Assembly: GCA_041821185.1 (NCBI GenBank)
Contig: JBGUBD010000006.1
Span: forward strand, 124,001 to 188,000
Direction of reading: 5' to 3'
DNA: 64,000 nucleotides
Origin: Phycisphaerales bacterium AB-hyl4
Lineage (GTDB): Bacteria; Planctomycetota; Phycisphaerae; Phycisphaerales; Phycisphaeraceae
The notes beneath the pieces were generated by a model. The model was not told the origin of the DNA, searched no databases, and saw only the letters and a program-made list of their open reading frames with translations. The position numbers and the translations under genes were made by a program. Positions 25,488 through 36,300 of this stretch are shown here, piece after piece (position 1 is the stretch's first letter; each line of letters starts with the position of its first letter).

Positions 25488-28400
25488 GTGCCGACACAAA
25501 CATGGCAGTCCTGTTTTGATCACGTTCACGATGTGGCCATACTCGGGGCCGGCTATGCTGGCTTTGCCGCGGCGCGTGCGCTTCACGCCGCCGGTCGGCG
25601 TGTGCTGCTGATCGACCGGGGCGGTGACCTGCTGTGGGAGAGCGGGCGGGCATTGATGTCCGAGGCCGGTCGTGAGGAGCATCCACTCTGGCATGCGCTG
25701 GTCGATGAGGTTCGACGGCGTGGGTCGGCCGACGACGACTATCTCGATGGTGCGATTGCCGAAATCGTCGCCAGCAGTCAGCTTGCAGACGACGCGCTGC
25801 CGGTGCTCTATTACGCCGGCGTGGTTGGTGTGCAGATGGCCGACGATCTGCTGGTCGGCATCACGGTGGCGACCAAGGCCGGCCGACGCCGTATCGCCGC
25901 GCGGCAGTGGATTGACGCGACGGAGCACGGTGAGTTGCTGGCGCTGCTGCCCGACCCGCCTGCATTTCGTCGGCCGAGCCGACAGTTGCTGCACGTCTTC
26001 CTGCAACACCATTCCTGGCCAGCCGACTTACCCGCGTCGATCGAAGCGCCTCTCGCGTTGTCCAACGCGTTGGCGGGGGTGAAGCTTACGTGGCGTCGTT
26101 CGTTCTGGGAAACTGAACGGTTGTTCTGCATTGACCTGCCGGGCGATTCCAACGCGCCGCGAACGGCGATTCACCCTGCGTTGCAGGCGCTATATCAGGC
26201 GATGCCGGCTGCGGTGATGAAAGAAGCGGTGGTCAGCCACGTCAGTGCGGTGGCGTTGCCGACGTACGAGCGTTCCGCCGACGCTGCCATTGTTAACCCG
26301 GCCTTGCCGGGCAATGTCACCCCGGCCTCGCCGGCCATGACCGCCGAGCCTGTGTTCACGCTGGCGGAACGCTTTCGACTTGGCGCGCGTGCCGCATCCG
26401 CGTTGGCCGACCCGTCAACGGCCTCGGCCTCCTCTGACTTGCCCGTGGAGGGGGCGCTGCCTGTCGGTTCCATGCACAAACTCACCGCGGATGTAGTGGT
26501 CGTCGGCGGCGGGACGGGCGGTGCGGTGGCCGCGATCGCTGCCGGTCGAGCGGGGGCACGTGTCATCTGCCTCGACGCACTGCCATTCCCCGGCGGCATT
26601 GGTGCGGGGGGCGCGATTCACCTCTACTACTTCGGCGTGCCCGGCGGCATGCAGGCGGAACTGGACCAGCGCGTGCGCGAGACCATGGCGGTGTTCGGCC
26701 GAACGCAGCAGGTACACGGCTTCCACCCGGACGCGAAAAAGACCGCGCTGGAACAAATGATGCGCGAAGCGGGCGTCACTTTCCTGCCGCAGACGATGGC
26801 GTTCGACGTCGAACGCTCGGGGCAACGGGTGCAGGCGATCCTGGCCAGTCGACCGGAGGGGCCTTGTCGAATCGAGGCCGACGGATGGATTGACGGCACG
26901 GGCGACGGCGACCTGTGTGCGCTGGCCGGCGCTCACTTCAAGTTGGGGCGCGAGGGCGATGGCCTGCTGCACGCTTACAGCCAGTCGGCCGGCTGTCTGA
27001 AAGCGCAGGACAAGCAAAAGCAACAGCGCGTTCTGTTGCGCTACACCAACTATGACGCCGGCTGGGTCGATCCGACCGATCCGGATGACCTCAGTCGGGC
27101 GCGCGTCGTCGGCGTCTGCCAATACCTGCGCGACAGCTATGGCAACTGGACTCGGCCGACCTACATCGCGCCGGCGATTGGCTTGCGGCAGGGCCGACAG
27201 ATCGAAACGCGGTACATGCTCACCATGGCGGACCTGATCGAACGTCGGCAGTTCGCGGATGTGATCGGCTTCACCGGCGCCCATTACGACAACCATTCGA
27301 TCGACTTTGAGTTTGAAAGCGATGAAGGTTTGTTCTGGGTCTGGCTCTGCCGCCAGTGGCGGACACGGTTGGCTTGTGAGATGCCTTACGGCATGATCGT
27401 ACCGCGCGACCTGGATAATGTCTGGATCGCCTCGCGAGCGTTGGGCGTCACAATGGACGCGCACTCGACCTGCCGCATGCAACGGGACATGCAGCGCGTC
27501 GGTGAAGCGGCCGGCCATGCCGCGGCACTGGCGGTGGCGCATCGCCTCCCCGCCCGCGACCTGCCCATAAGCGAGTTGCAAAGCAGGCTGGCCGAAACGG
27601 GCGCGATTGATGTCAAGCGCGCGAACACGAACGTGTTCGACGATCTTGTCGTTGAGGCGGAAGCGTTGGCTTCGCCGATCGACGACGAGCAGATCGAGCA
27701 GGGGCTCGACCATTTGGCGCGAGGGGTTGCACACGCATCGCTGTGGTATCTCTACCGTTCGCCGGAGCGCGCTCGGTCGGCCGTGCTGGAGCATTTGCAA
27801 AGCGACAACCCGCACGTCAGTTGGCTGTCGGCGGGCATCGCCGCCATGTGGGGCGACGCCACCGCCGAGCCGCGGCTGATTCGGGCGATCACGACCCGCG
27901 AGTATGGCTACGACGACTTTACCGACCGTCACCTCACAAACCTCAAGCCGGGCGTTGAGCAAAGCGCCAGGCCTGAACATCACCACCGGCTCGTCCCCAA
28001 CTGGCTGACTGCGGTTTCGATGCTGCGTGCCTGCGGTACGTCGGCCTGCGTGCCCGCCTTGCTCGACTTGGCCGGTCAACCGGACCTGATGCTCAACGTG
28101 CGCACCGCCATCGGGCTCACCTTTGAACGCCTGGTGCAGTCGGGCCGCGTCGTGGACACCGAGGCAGTGAAGCAGGTGATCGAACGGTTGCTGCGCGAGC
28201 CGGTGCCGGGCAGTTTTGTCGTGCCCGGCCGGTGCATTGGTCAGATGCTGAACAAGGCCGACGAAGCCGAAGCCGAGCCGACCGCTTCGCCGCGTCGTCG
28301 GCCGGAGGCGGTGCTTACGCCGTATGAAAGTCACCTCTGGCAGTTGCACCTGGTGATCGCCCGGCTTGCCCGGCTGGCGGACCTGCCCTTGCCGGTGCAG

Positions 28401-28493
28401 GTCGTTGCCTGTTTCGACGACCCGCGAGCGGCGGTCCGCCGTTCTTTCGAGCCGATCCGCGCGTCACGTTCGCTGCAAACGGCAAGTGATTGA
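25488..28493 (+). CDS. FAD-dependent oxidoreductase with two nucleotide-binding domains and a HEAT-like tail
   Basis: A 1001-residue protein. Residues 16-48 (VAILGAGYAGFAAARAL) and residues about 331-362 (DVVVVGGGTGGAVAAIAAG) are two separate FAD-binding dinucleotide folds. The second is followed by PGGIGAGGAIHLYYFG and DGTGDGDLCALAGA, matching the FAD_oxidored family common in planctomycetes. The last 250 residues are helical and repeat-like (HASLWYLYRSPERARSA...; SACVPALLDLAG), suggesting HEAT-type repeats. The GTG start at 25488 is supported by GGAG at 25477-25480; no ATG fits. No signal peptide is seen. Substrate unknown; sugar-alcohol or amine oxidation is speculation. It is convergent with the XylR-like gene, 16 bases apart. 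Confidence 0.72.
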   Translation: MPTQTWQSCFDHVHDVAILGAGYAGFAAARALHAAGRRVLLIDRGGDLLWESGRALMSEAGREEHPLWHALVDEVRRRGSADDDYLDGAIAEIVASSQLADDALPVLYYAGVVGVQMADDLLVGITVATKAGRRRIAARQWIDATEHGELLALLPDPPAFRRPSRQLLHVFLQHHSWPADLPASIEAPLALSNALAGVKLTWRRSFWETERLFCIDLPGDSNAPRTAIHPALQALYQAMPAAVMKEAVVSHVSAVALPTYERSADAAIVNPALPGNVTPASPAMTAEPVFTLAERFRLGARAASALADPSTASASSDLPVEGALPVGSMHKLTADVVVVGGGTGGAVAAIAAGRAGARVICLDALPFPGGIGAGGAIHLYYFGVPGGMQAELDQRVRETMAVFGRTQQVHGFHPDAKKTALEQMMREAGVTFLPQTMAFDVERSGQRVQAILASRPEGPCRIEADGWIDGTGDGDLCALAGAHFKLGREGDGLLHAYSQSAGCLKAQDKQKQQRVLLRYTNYDAGWVDPTDPDDLSRARVVGVCQYLRDSYGNWTRPTYIAPAIGLRQGRQIETRYMLTMADLIERRQFADVIGFTGAHYDNHSIDFEFESDEGLFWVWLCRQWRTRLACEMPYGMIVPRDLDNVWIASRALGVTMDAHSTCRMQRDMQRVGEAAGHAAALAVAHRLPARDLPISELQSRLAETGAIDVKRANTNVFDDLVVEAEALASPIDDEQIEQGLDHLARGVAHASLWYLYRSPERARSAVLEHLQSDNPHVSWLSAGIAAMWGDATAEPRLIRAITTREYGYDDFTDRHLTNLKPGVEQSARPEHHHRLVPNWLTAVSMLRACGTSACVPALLDLAGQPDLMLNVRTAIGLTFERLVQSGRVVDTEAVKQVIERLLREPVPGSFVVPGRCIGQMLNKADEAEAEPTASPRRRPEAVLTPYESHLWQLHLVIARLARLADLPLPVQVVACFDDPRAAVRRSFEPIRASRSLQTASD

Positions 28494-28509
28494 CGCTTCA
28501 TCTGTCGCG

Positions 28510-29667
28510 TCAGCTTTGCACGTTCTGGCCGCGACTTTCTTTGCGGTACTGGGTGGGGGGCATGCCCGCGAGGCGGCGGAAAACCGTGCTGAAGTGGTTG
28601 GCGTTGGCGAACCCGCAGGCGGTGGCGATGCTCGGCATGTCGGCATCGGTTTCAACGAGCAGCTCGCGCGCTTGATTGATCCGATGTTGATTGATCAATC
28701 TCGCCGGACTCGTACCGAGTTGATGCTGGAAGCGGCGCAGCAGCGAACTGCGTGCGGAGGTGACGGCGTCGCAAACGTGTTTGACCGCGATCGGGCTGGC
28801 ATAGTTCGCCCGAATGAACGCCACGGCTTCACGCACCTGCTCGTCTTCAATGGCGAGCACGTCCGTCGATCGCCGAGCAACCACGCGCCTCGGCGGTAAC
28901 AGCATCGGCGTCGTTGGCGGCGCCTCGCCGGCCATCAACCGGTCCAGCAGCGCAGCCGCCTCATAACCGAGCTGATACACGTTGCGATCAATGCTCGATA
29001 ACGGCGGATTCGTGAGGTTGCAGATGACATCGTCGTTGTCGATGCCCAGCACCGCCACCTGCTCGGGCACGGTCAGACCCGCCCGGCTGCACGCCGCGAG
29101 CACCTGCTGCCCCCACGTGTCGTTGCAGGCCATCACCCCCACGGGCGCGGGCAACGATCGCAGCCATCGATCGAGCGCGGCCAACCGCTCCGCCGGCCAT
29201 GGCGCGGCGCTCGGTCCACCAGGGTCAAGCCAGACCGCCAGCTCCAGACCCGCTTCCCGCACGCCGGCTTGAAACCCCAGCAGACGATCCCGCGAAAACG
29301 GCTCGTTCTCAAAACCACAAAACGCCAGCTTGCGAAACCCTCGCTCCAGCAGATGCGCCGCCCCCAGTCGGCCGAGCGCCTGACTGTCCGAAACCACGCT
29401 GACCTGCGGCAGCGGAACGACGCGCGTCGACATGTTCACCACCGGCACGCCACGGCGGAGCAGCGGCTCAACGTCGGTGTGCGGCTGCTGGTAAGCGATC
29501 AACCCATCCAGGTCGGCATGCTCAAGGTCCGGCAGGAAGCCGAACGTGGTCTGCGGCCGGGTGTAAATCTGCCACGCCCCGTATCGGCCGGCGTAGGTGG
29601 CGATGCCGCGCATCGCCTCGTGCGTGTGGGTCGAAAAGATGGTTAGAAGCAGGCCGACTTTCTTCAT
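28510..29667 (-). CDS. XylR-type AraC-family regulator with LacI-like sensor (cassette C)
   Basis: A 385-residue regulator. Residues 1-260 form a LacI-like periplasmic-binding fold (start MKKVGLLLTIFSTHTHEAM). Residues about 275-380 form an AraC double helix-turn-helix ('SPIAVKHVCDAVTSARSSLLRRF', ending FSTVFRRLAGMPPTQYRK; only the start of each is given in full). This domain order is that of XylR, which senses xylose; the ligand here is unknown. GGGAG lies upstream of the ATG. It is divergent from the PEP-CTERM gene at 29791, with 123 bases between them, so it is the likely regulator of cassette C. Confidence 0.85.
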   Translation of the reverse strand: MKKVGLLLTIFSTHTHEAMRGIATYAGRYGAWQIYTRPQTTFGFLPDLEHADLDGLIAYQQPHTDVEPLLRRGVPVVNMSTRVVPLPQVSVVSDSQALGRLGAAHLLERGFRKLAFCGFENEPFSRDRLLGFQAGVREAGLELAVWLDPGGPSAAPWPAERLAALDRWLRSLPAPVGVMACNDTWGQQVLAACSRAGLTVPEQVAVLGIDNDDVICNLTNPPLSSIDRNVYQLGYEAAALLDRLMAGEAPPTTPMLLPPRRVVARRSTDVLAIEDEQVREAVAFIRANYASPIAVKHVCDAVTSARSSLLRRFQHQLGTSPARLINQHRINQARELLVETDADMPSIATACGFANANHFSTVFRRLAGMPPTQYRKESRGQNVQS

Positions 29668-29790
29668 GCCATCTCCCGGCCAAGTGGGACGAATCGAAAG
29701 AAATTATACACAAAATGCTATATTCCCGACGGGACGCTTGTGACATACTCTACCGGTCTTTGATCTTTTAAATCACATCGAGGAGGAACC

Positions 29791-30495
29791 ATGATGCGTC
29801 CACAAACGTTTCTAGCGTCGTTAACTATCGCCACTTGCAGCACTTTTGGAATCGCCGCCACCGCTGACGCCGACCTGCTTCTCGGCTACACGTTCGAAGA
29901 CGACAGCTTCGCCCCGAGCTTCGAGGCCGAGGGGGTGAGCGGAAATTCTTTCAACGCTGACGGAGCCGGCGAAAATACGCAAGTGAACAACTTCCAGTCG
30001 ATGGATGCGGTTTCCGTGCGTTATGCCTCGCAAGTGGCTGGCGCCCCGACCACTGAGGCCGAGGCGATCGCCACCGGCGTGTACGGCCAGTTCACGTTGA
30101 CGCCGGAGGCGGCGCTCCAGTCAATTGCCCGCTTTGATTTTGAGTACCGTCGAGGGGGCACCAGCCAGGATCGCAGCTTTGCGTTGTACTACAGCGTCGG
30201 CGAGCCGACGGGCGACTTTGAAACGGACTGGGTACACGTGGGGACCGTTGATACGCCGGACGGCACCGCTGCAGAATTTACGCCCACCGGCTACGACCTG
30301 AACCTGACGGAGGTGACCGAGCCGGTGACGTTCCGTTTCTACGTGTGGACGCCGAGCATCAACACGGGCGGCTACGACATGCGGTTCACGAACTTCGAAA
30401 TCAACGGCGTCATCCCCGAGCCGGCCTCGGCCATGCTCGCAGGATTTGGCAGCTTGCTGCTACTTGGGCGGCGACGTCGGTCAGCCGATAACTAA
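29791..30495 (+). CDS. PEP-CTERM protein (cassette C)
   Basis: A 234-residue exported protein. A strong GAGGAGG site precedes the ATG at 29791. The signal peptide ends near residue 27 (TADADLLLGYTF). The body is a beta-rich domain of the kind frequent in planctomycete PEP-CTERM proteins, with no catalytic motif. The C-terminus carries VIPEPASAMLAGFGSLLLL followed by GRRRRS. It is followed by a hairpin and then the pseudopilin in the same direction. Confidence 0.85.
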   Translation: MMRPQTFLASLTIATCSTFGIAATADADLLLGYTFEDDSFAPSFEAEGVSGNSFNADGAGENTQVNNFQSMDAVSVRYASQVAGAPTTEAEAIATGVYGQFTLTPEAALQSIARFDFEYRRGGTSQDRSFALYYSVGEPTGDFETDWVHVGTVDTPDGTAAEFTPTGYDLNLTEVTEPVTFRFYVWTPSINTGGYDMRFTNFEINGVIPEPASAMLAGFGSLLLLGRRRRSADN

Positions 30496-30553
30496 GACAT
30501 CCGACCCGGAAGCGCGGTGTTTCCGTCGCCCAAGCCGACTTCGTGATCCATCC

Positions 30554-30583
30554 GGCGCGCCCCCTCCGCCGAAGGCGCGCCTT
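30554..30583 (+). terminator. Hairpin between PEP-CTERM and pseudopilin genes (cassette C)
   Basis: Two copies of the palindrome GGCGCGCC (30554-30561 and 30574-30581) can pair across a 12-base loop, followed by TTT. The hairpin ends 20 bases before the pseudopilin start. The short T-tract suggests partial termination or RNA protection rather than a full stop. The same arrangement occurs in cassette D at 47191. Confidence 0.55.
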
Positions 30584-30603
30584 TCATTCCAATGAGGTGT
30601 CGG

Positions 30604-31356
30604 ATGTCGCTCCATCAGTTTCGCAAAACAACCGCAGCCTTCACGCTGATCGAACTTCTCGTGGTAATTTCGATCATCGCCCTGCTTATCGCCATCCTTC
30701 TACCCGCCCTCAGCTCGGCGCGGCAGACGGCCCGCGCCGCCCAGTGCATGTCCATGCTCCGCCAGTTCGGCGTCGCCCAGGAAATTTATGCCAGCGACTA
30801 CGACGGCTGGTACGCGCCGATCATCACCACCGACGGCGAACGCACCGCGGCCAACCGCTCCTATTGGTATGCCAATCCGCATCTGCGCAGCGCCATCGGC
30901 GTGGACCACACCGTGCGGAACTGGCGCTGGCCGGAGACTTATTCATGCCCTGACGCGACGTACGCTCGCGGGGAGGCTGTTGCAGGTGAGGACGAGACGG
31001 GCATTGCCCGAATCGATCGATCCTATGGCTACAACCGGACCATGAACGAGGAATATGTGGATGGCGCCTACGACGGATGGGCCGCCGACTATCTCGGACA
31101 TCACCAGGATCGGATCATGTCCGCGTCTCGCAAGATTCACCAGGCGGACTCATTGCACTTTCAGATCAGTCATGGTGCGAAGGATGAGTACGCGGGCGAG
31201 ATGTTTACGACGCGGTTCGAGACCGCCTATCGCCACGGCGGCACCCCGGCTGCTGGCGCCGCCAACATCCTTTACTTCGACGGCCACGTCGCCGCTACGC
31301 TGCGGGATACGGTGGTAATGAACGACCGCCGAATGTGGGAACCGAACATCCGGTAA
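30604..31356 (+). CDS. Type II pseudopilin with DGH motif (cassette C)
   Basis: A 250-residue protein with prepilin leader [16 protein letters not shown], a hydrophobic helix to [14 protein letters not shown], and the C-terminal signature [16 protein letters not shown] (30594-30599) favours the ATG at 30604 over one at 30592. A His precedes the DG by 14 rather than 9 residues. It lies 108 bases after the PEP-CTERM gene and 137 before the metallophosphoesterase. Confidence 0.85.
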   Translation: MSLHQFRKTTAAFTLIELLVVISIIALLIAILLPALSSARQTARAAQCMSMLRQFGVAQEIYASDYDGWYAPIITTDGERTAANRSYWYANPHLRSAIGVDHTVRNWRWPETYSCPDATYARGEAVAGEDETGIARIDRSYGYNRTMNEEYVDGAYDGWAADYLGHHQDRIMSASRKIHQADSLHFQISHGAKDEYAGEMFTTRFETAYRHGGTPAAGAANILYFDGHVAATLRDTVVMNDRRMWEPNIR

Positions 31357-31493
31357 CGGTGTTCGTTGTCCTTGAATGGTGGCCAGCCATTGGCGTCGAC
31401 TTTATCGCAATCGAATTGTGAGGGAGATCACCGCCTCGGCGATTCCCTCGTGCGCGGCCGTGCCACCTGTGTTGAAAGAACGGAACGCATTCC

Positions 31494-33302
31494 ATGAACA
31501 TTCACCGGGCCATCATGCATCTCACGACGACCGCGGCACTGTCTGGGGCCGTTCTTTTTCTCAGCCTGCCCGTGCTCGCAGGCCTGCCGGCCGAGAGCGA
31601 CGTGCTGATCGATTTTGACGCCGAGTGGCGGTACCACGATGGCGACGAAGACCTCGGCACGGCATGGAAACAACCCGACTACGACGACAGCGACTGGTCC
31701 GAAGGGCCGGCGCTGCTGGGCTATGCGCCCGGCAACCGCGGCGCGCGATGGCCGAGCCCGCATCTGCAAACGCGGTTGCAGGAAAGCCTGATCACCTACT
31801 ACTTCCGCAAGGAATTCGAGTATGCCGGGCGCACCGACGGCGTTCGCCTGCGGCTGGATCAGATCATCGACGACGGGGCGATCTATTACCTCAACGGCGA
31901 AGAGATCGGCCGAAGCGAGTTGATGCCGGACGGCGAGATCGGATTCGGCACGGAAGCCGACCGCTTCACCAACCCGAGCGTGGAGCAGGACGTTTTCGAG
32001 ATTGACGTATCGCACTTGCGCGAAGGACGCAACGTGCTGGCCGTGATGGTTGCCAACCATACCGCCGGCAGTTCGGACATCTGCCTCGGCGTTCGCCTGA
32101 GCATTACGAAAGACGTTCAGAAACCCGCGGCGCTTTACCTGACCTGGCAGCGCGATCCCACCACGACGATGACCATTCAGTGGCACACTGAAGGCCCGGA
32201 CGACGAAGTGATGATCGAGTACGGCCCGAGGGGTGGTGAAGACCTAAGCCGCACCGAAGGCGTCAGCCACCCCATGGTCTTCTCCGACCGCCACATTCAC
32301 ACGGTGGAGTTGATCGACCTCGAGCCAGGCTCGAATTACCGCTTTCGCATCTATCGTTCCGAGCAGGGGCAGAGCAGTCGGTTTTACGCGTTCCGCACGA
32401 TGCCTGCCGAGGCTGACCGTCCGATTCGCTTCGCCGCCGGTGGTGATACGCGAACGCGGAAGGCGTGGATGGAGCAGACCAACCGACAGGCCGTGCGCTA
32501 CGATCTCGACTTCATTGTCTGGGGCGGCGACCTTGCGTATGCCGACGGGCGAGAGGAAAACCTCTACCGCTGGTATGAGTGGTTCGAGGTCAATTACAAC
32601 ACGCTGATTGACGAAGACGGCCGGGTCGTGCCGATCATCGTCGGCATCGGCAACCACGAAATACGCGGTGGCCGATACCGCGGCGAAGGTCGCGGGGAAG
32701 AAGGTTACGAAGACACGGATGCTTTTCGTGAAGATATCGCGCCCTATTACTTCAACCTCTTCGCCTTTCCCGGCCACCCCGGCTATGGCACGCTGGACTT
32801 CGGCGACTACATGAGCATCATCCTGCTCGACACGGACCATGCGGGCCCGGTACATGGCAAGCAGGCGTCGTGGCTGGAAGAAGAACTCACCGACCGCCAA
32901 GACGTCCCCCACCTGTTCCCCGTCTACCACATCCCCGCCTATCCCTCGGCCCGCGACTTCAGCGAGTACGTCAGCGGAAGGGTTCGACAACACTGGGTGC
33001 CCTTGTTTGAACAGTACGGCATCCGCGTGGCGTTCGAAAACCATGACCATACTTACAAACGCACGGTTCCAATTCGAAACAACGAAGAGCATGAAGACGG
33101 CATCGTCTACATCGGCGACGGCGCGTGGGGCGTGGGGCTGCGCGAGGTGCATTCCGTCGAGGACACCTGGTATCTCACCCGCGCGGAATCCGTCCGGCAT
33201 CTGATACTTGTCACGATTCAGGATCAATCCCAGGACTACAAAGTCATCAACGAAGATGGCGACCTGATCGACCATTACATCCCTCGCCCACCCAACCAGT
33301 AG
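31494..33302 (+). CDS. Secreted purple-acid-phosphatase-like metallophosphoesterase (cassette C)
   Basis: A 602-residue exported protein with signal peptide (about 1-29, ending VLAGLP). The N-terminal 180 residues form a jelly-roll ('ITYYFRKEFEYAG', YYLNGEEIGRSE). An FN3-like purple acid phosphatase N-domain follows (LTWQRDPTTTMTIQW). The metallophosphatase domain has all five expected blocks: GGDTR, GGDLAYADG, GIGNHE, PVYHIPAYP and FENHDHTYKR. Metal ligands are therefore complete. The family cleaves phosphate esters; in this setting it may remove phosphate from a glycan or glycolipid, which is inference. It is transcribed with the pseudopilin and the beta-helix gene. Confidence 0.82.
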   Translation: MNIHRAIMHLTTTAALSGAVLFLSLPVLAGLPAESDVLIDFDAEWRYHDGDEDLGTAWKQPDYDDSDWSEGPALLGYAPGNRGARWPSPHLQTRLQESLITYYFRKEFEYAGRTDGVRLRLDQIIDDGAIYYLNGEEIGRSELMPDGEIGFGTEADRFTNPSVEQDVFEIDVSHLREGRNVLAVMVANHTAGSSDICLGVRLSITKDVQKPAALYLTWQRDPTTTMTIQWHTEGPDDEVMIEYGPRGGEDLSRTEGVSHPMVFSDRHIHTVELIDLEPGSNYRFRIYRSEQGQSSRFYAFRTMPAEADRPIRFAAGGDTRTRKAWMEQTNRQAVRYDLDFIVWGGDLAYADGREENLYRWYEWFEVNYNTLIDEDGRVVPIIVGIGNHEIRGGRYRGEGRGEEGYEDTDAFREDIAPYYFNLFAFPGHPGYGTLDFGDYMSIILLDTDHAGPVHGKQASWLEEELTDRQDVPHLFPVYHIPAYPSARDFSEYVSGRVRQHWVPLFEQYGIRVAFENHDHTYKRTVPIRNNEEHEDGIVYIGDGAWGVGLREVHSVEDTWYLTRAESVRHLILVTIQDQSQDYKVINEDGDLIDHYIPRPPNQ

Positions 33303-33393
33303 ATCGCGATACGATTCGCCGGCCTGCTTCTCGCCCGATGAACGACGAGCAGGCGGGATTCCGGTCACCAGATATCCTGTAGAGAGTTGTCCC

Positions 33394-36300
33394 ATGAACG
33401 AACCGTCAATCCGTTGGCCTATTTTCCTACTCACCGTTGCCGGCCTCGCGCAGGCGGGCTTTGCGTCGCCTTTGCCCGAGCCTGTGCTGGAGTATCGTTT
33501 TGACGCCGAGCGTGCGGACGAAGTGCGCAGCAGCGGGCAATCGGATGCGCCGTTTAAGTTTCTTGATGCGGACGATCAGGTGGTTGAGTTGTTGTCGGAT
33601 GATGGTGCGGGGGTGACGGGCTTGCCTGGCGATTGCGCGTTCGACAACATGGCTGCGACGGGGATGGGCGGCGTGAGCAATCGGCCGGAGGAGGGCGGAC
33701 GCGGTGTTGTGGAACAGGCCGATGCGTTGCGTGACCTGCTTTCATTCACCTTGCAGGGGTGGTTCCGGACGTCGGCCGACGAGCCGTTGAATGCTTACGC
33801 GCGCCTGCTGAAATGGCGACAGACCGACCGTGGCTTTTCGCTGATTGCCAGCGACGAAGGCGCGTTGCGGATGCGTGTGAATGAGGTGACTTTCGATTCG
33901 GCGGGGCTTTATCGTGAGGCCGACGAGTGGGTTTTCTTTGCGGTAACGTATGACGGGACGCGCGGCGACGATCCGGTGCGGTTCTATCACGGCACGCGAC
34001 ATCGTGCGGTGGAGGCGGTCGATGTCGCCGGTCAGCCGCTGGAAGGGCCCATCGGCGTGGTGACGCAGCCGTTCACGGTGGGCAACAGCTACGCGGGCGA
34101 TCGGCCGTTTCGCGGCTTGATGGACAATATTCGCGTCTTCGGCGATCGCGACGGCAACAGCGGCGCGCTTTCCGCCGAGCAACTGGAAACGCTTCGGCAG
34201 AAAGATACAGCCGCCGGCGCTTTGCAGGGTGAGCCTCGTTTTTTCAAGGCCACGACCGAGTCGATCCATATTCCTGATGATGAACTGGCGCTTTTCCAGG
34301 CCCATCTTTACGGCGAGATGACGGTTCGATTCAATGCACTGTCGCCCGGTGAATACAAGGTCGAGCTCGGCAACGCCGAGCTTCACAGCGAAGAAATGGT
34401 GCGGGCGTTCGACGTTCGAGCCAATGGCGAGCTTGTCATTGAGGGCCTGAACCTGAACGAGCAGTTCGGCTTCGCTCGGCCGGCGGTGGCGGACTTCGAT
34501 GTTCAAGTGGGCGATGACGGCCAACTGCGTATCGAGCTGCTTGAGATTTCCGATCACAACCATCCGCGTCTGAGCTTTCTTCGTGTTTATGACGATGCGG
34601 GGCGGTTGGTTCGTGAGTTCACCGCGCTTGCTGAGATGCCTGATTCATGGGTGCCGTTAAGCCATGCCGGCGTGACGCCGCGATCGCTGGCCGAGCCTGA
34701 GGAGGCCGGTCCGCCCTGGCCGGGGACGTATCGCATTCGGCCGAACGAGCACGATCGCCTGACGGACGCCGACGTGGTGGGCCCGGATGGCCTGGTCTAT
34801 CCGGACTGGCGATGGGCGGGGCTTGAAGACGGTATTCCCGACAAGCCCGTCACCCATCGGCTCAGCGACTTCGGCGGTGAACCGGGGGGCAACGTGACGG
34901 CTTCACTGCAACGTGCGATCGATCAACTCGCGGGCGAAGGCGGCGGCGTGCTGCTGCTCGAAGCCGGCGAGTACACGCTGGATCATCCCGTGTTCATCGG
35001 GGCGGACAACATTGTCCTTCGCGGGGCGGGGCCTGAGCAGACGCGTATACGGTTCCGCTATCACGCGCCAGCGGGCGAGAGCCGACTGTTCACCTCCGAG
35101 CCGGGCCTGCGCTATCGGCCGCACGATTCGGATCACAAGTTGCCCGCGAACGCGTTGATCAAAGCGTTGGTCTCGCAGCCGGGCCTCGTATCGCTTGAGT
35201 TGTTTGTTGACGATCAACAGATGCGCGTCATGGGTGATTACGCGCGGAGACGCGGCGACTCCTGGGTCCAGTTGCCGGTGGCGGCGATCAATTCGCGCTT
35301 CGGGGCCGGCGAATATGAGGTGCGGGTCGTTGCCCGGTATGAAGACGGGCAGCCGACGGTCGAGCAGACGCATCACGTTCGCACAAGCGAGGACGAGCCG
35401 GCGGGACATGTCTATATGGCCTCGTACAACGCTCAGCCCGCGGCGGTAGTCGTGCTCGGCCAAGGCATGACAGGCGACCAACTTGAGCTAGCGGAAGATG
35501 CAAAACGGGGTCAGACGCAGGTGACTCTCAAGGTCGAGCCGACGTTCGAGGCAGGCGATTACCTTCAAATCACCGCGCCGGCGACGGATCGGTGGAACAG
35601 GAAAGTACACAACACCGTTCCGCAACGCGGCGGAGTGTATCGTCAGAATCAGTATCGCGTGGTCGGTGTGGAAGGCCGAACGGTTTATCTCAACCAACCG
35701 CTACGAATCGCGTTCCCTACCGTGGACGGTTCGTATGTTCAGCAGATCAAGCCGGTGCGCAATGTCGGCGTTGAAGACCTTTCAATCGAGCAGACCTATG
35801 AAGTGTTCGTCAACGGCGTCAGCTTCGCTTACGCATGGGAATCGTGGGCACGGAATCTGGAGATTCACAAGGCGGGGCGACATCCCGTACACGTGATCGA
35901 CAGCAAGCACATTGAAGTACGCGACGCAATGTTCGACGGGACGTGGTTCACCGGCGGCGGCGCTGCGGCGTACGTCGGCTTCGAGCGCAGCTATGACGGA
36001 CTGATGGAAAATATCACGACACACGATATGCGCCACGCCCCCAACGTACAGTGGGCCGCGTCGGGCAACGTGATCCGCAAAAGTCACTTTCACGGCAGCG
36101 ATGCACAATGGCACGCCGGCTGGACGAGTGAAAACCTGTACGAGCAGAACATCATCGAGTCGCGCACCGGTACCGGCGGCTACGGCTTCGGGCTGTTCGC
36201 CTCGGCCACGGCGACGCAGCACGGCCCGCAAGGCCCGCGGAACGTGGTGTATAACAACGACGTCAGCTCGCCTCGCACCGGCGTGTGGTTCGGCGGTATG

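Noticed and set aside
26415..28349. 644-codon open frame on the minus strand inside the FAD oxidoreductase gene
   Set aside because: Antisense to a clear protein family; no domain, signal or ribosome-binding site.
32244..33434. 396-codon minus-strand frame across the metallophosphoesterase gene
   Set aside because: Shadow of a gene with all catalytic motifs on the plus strand.
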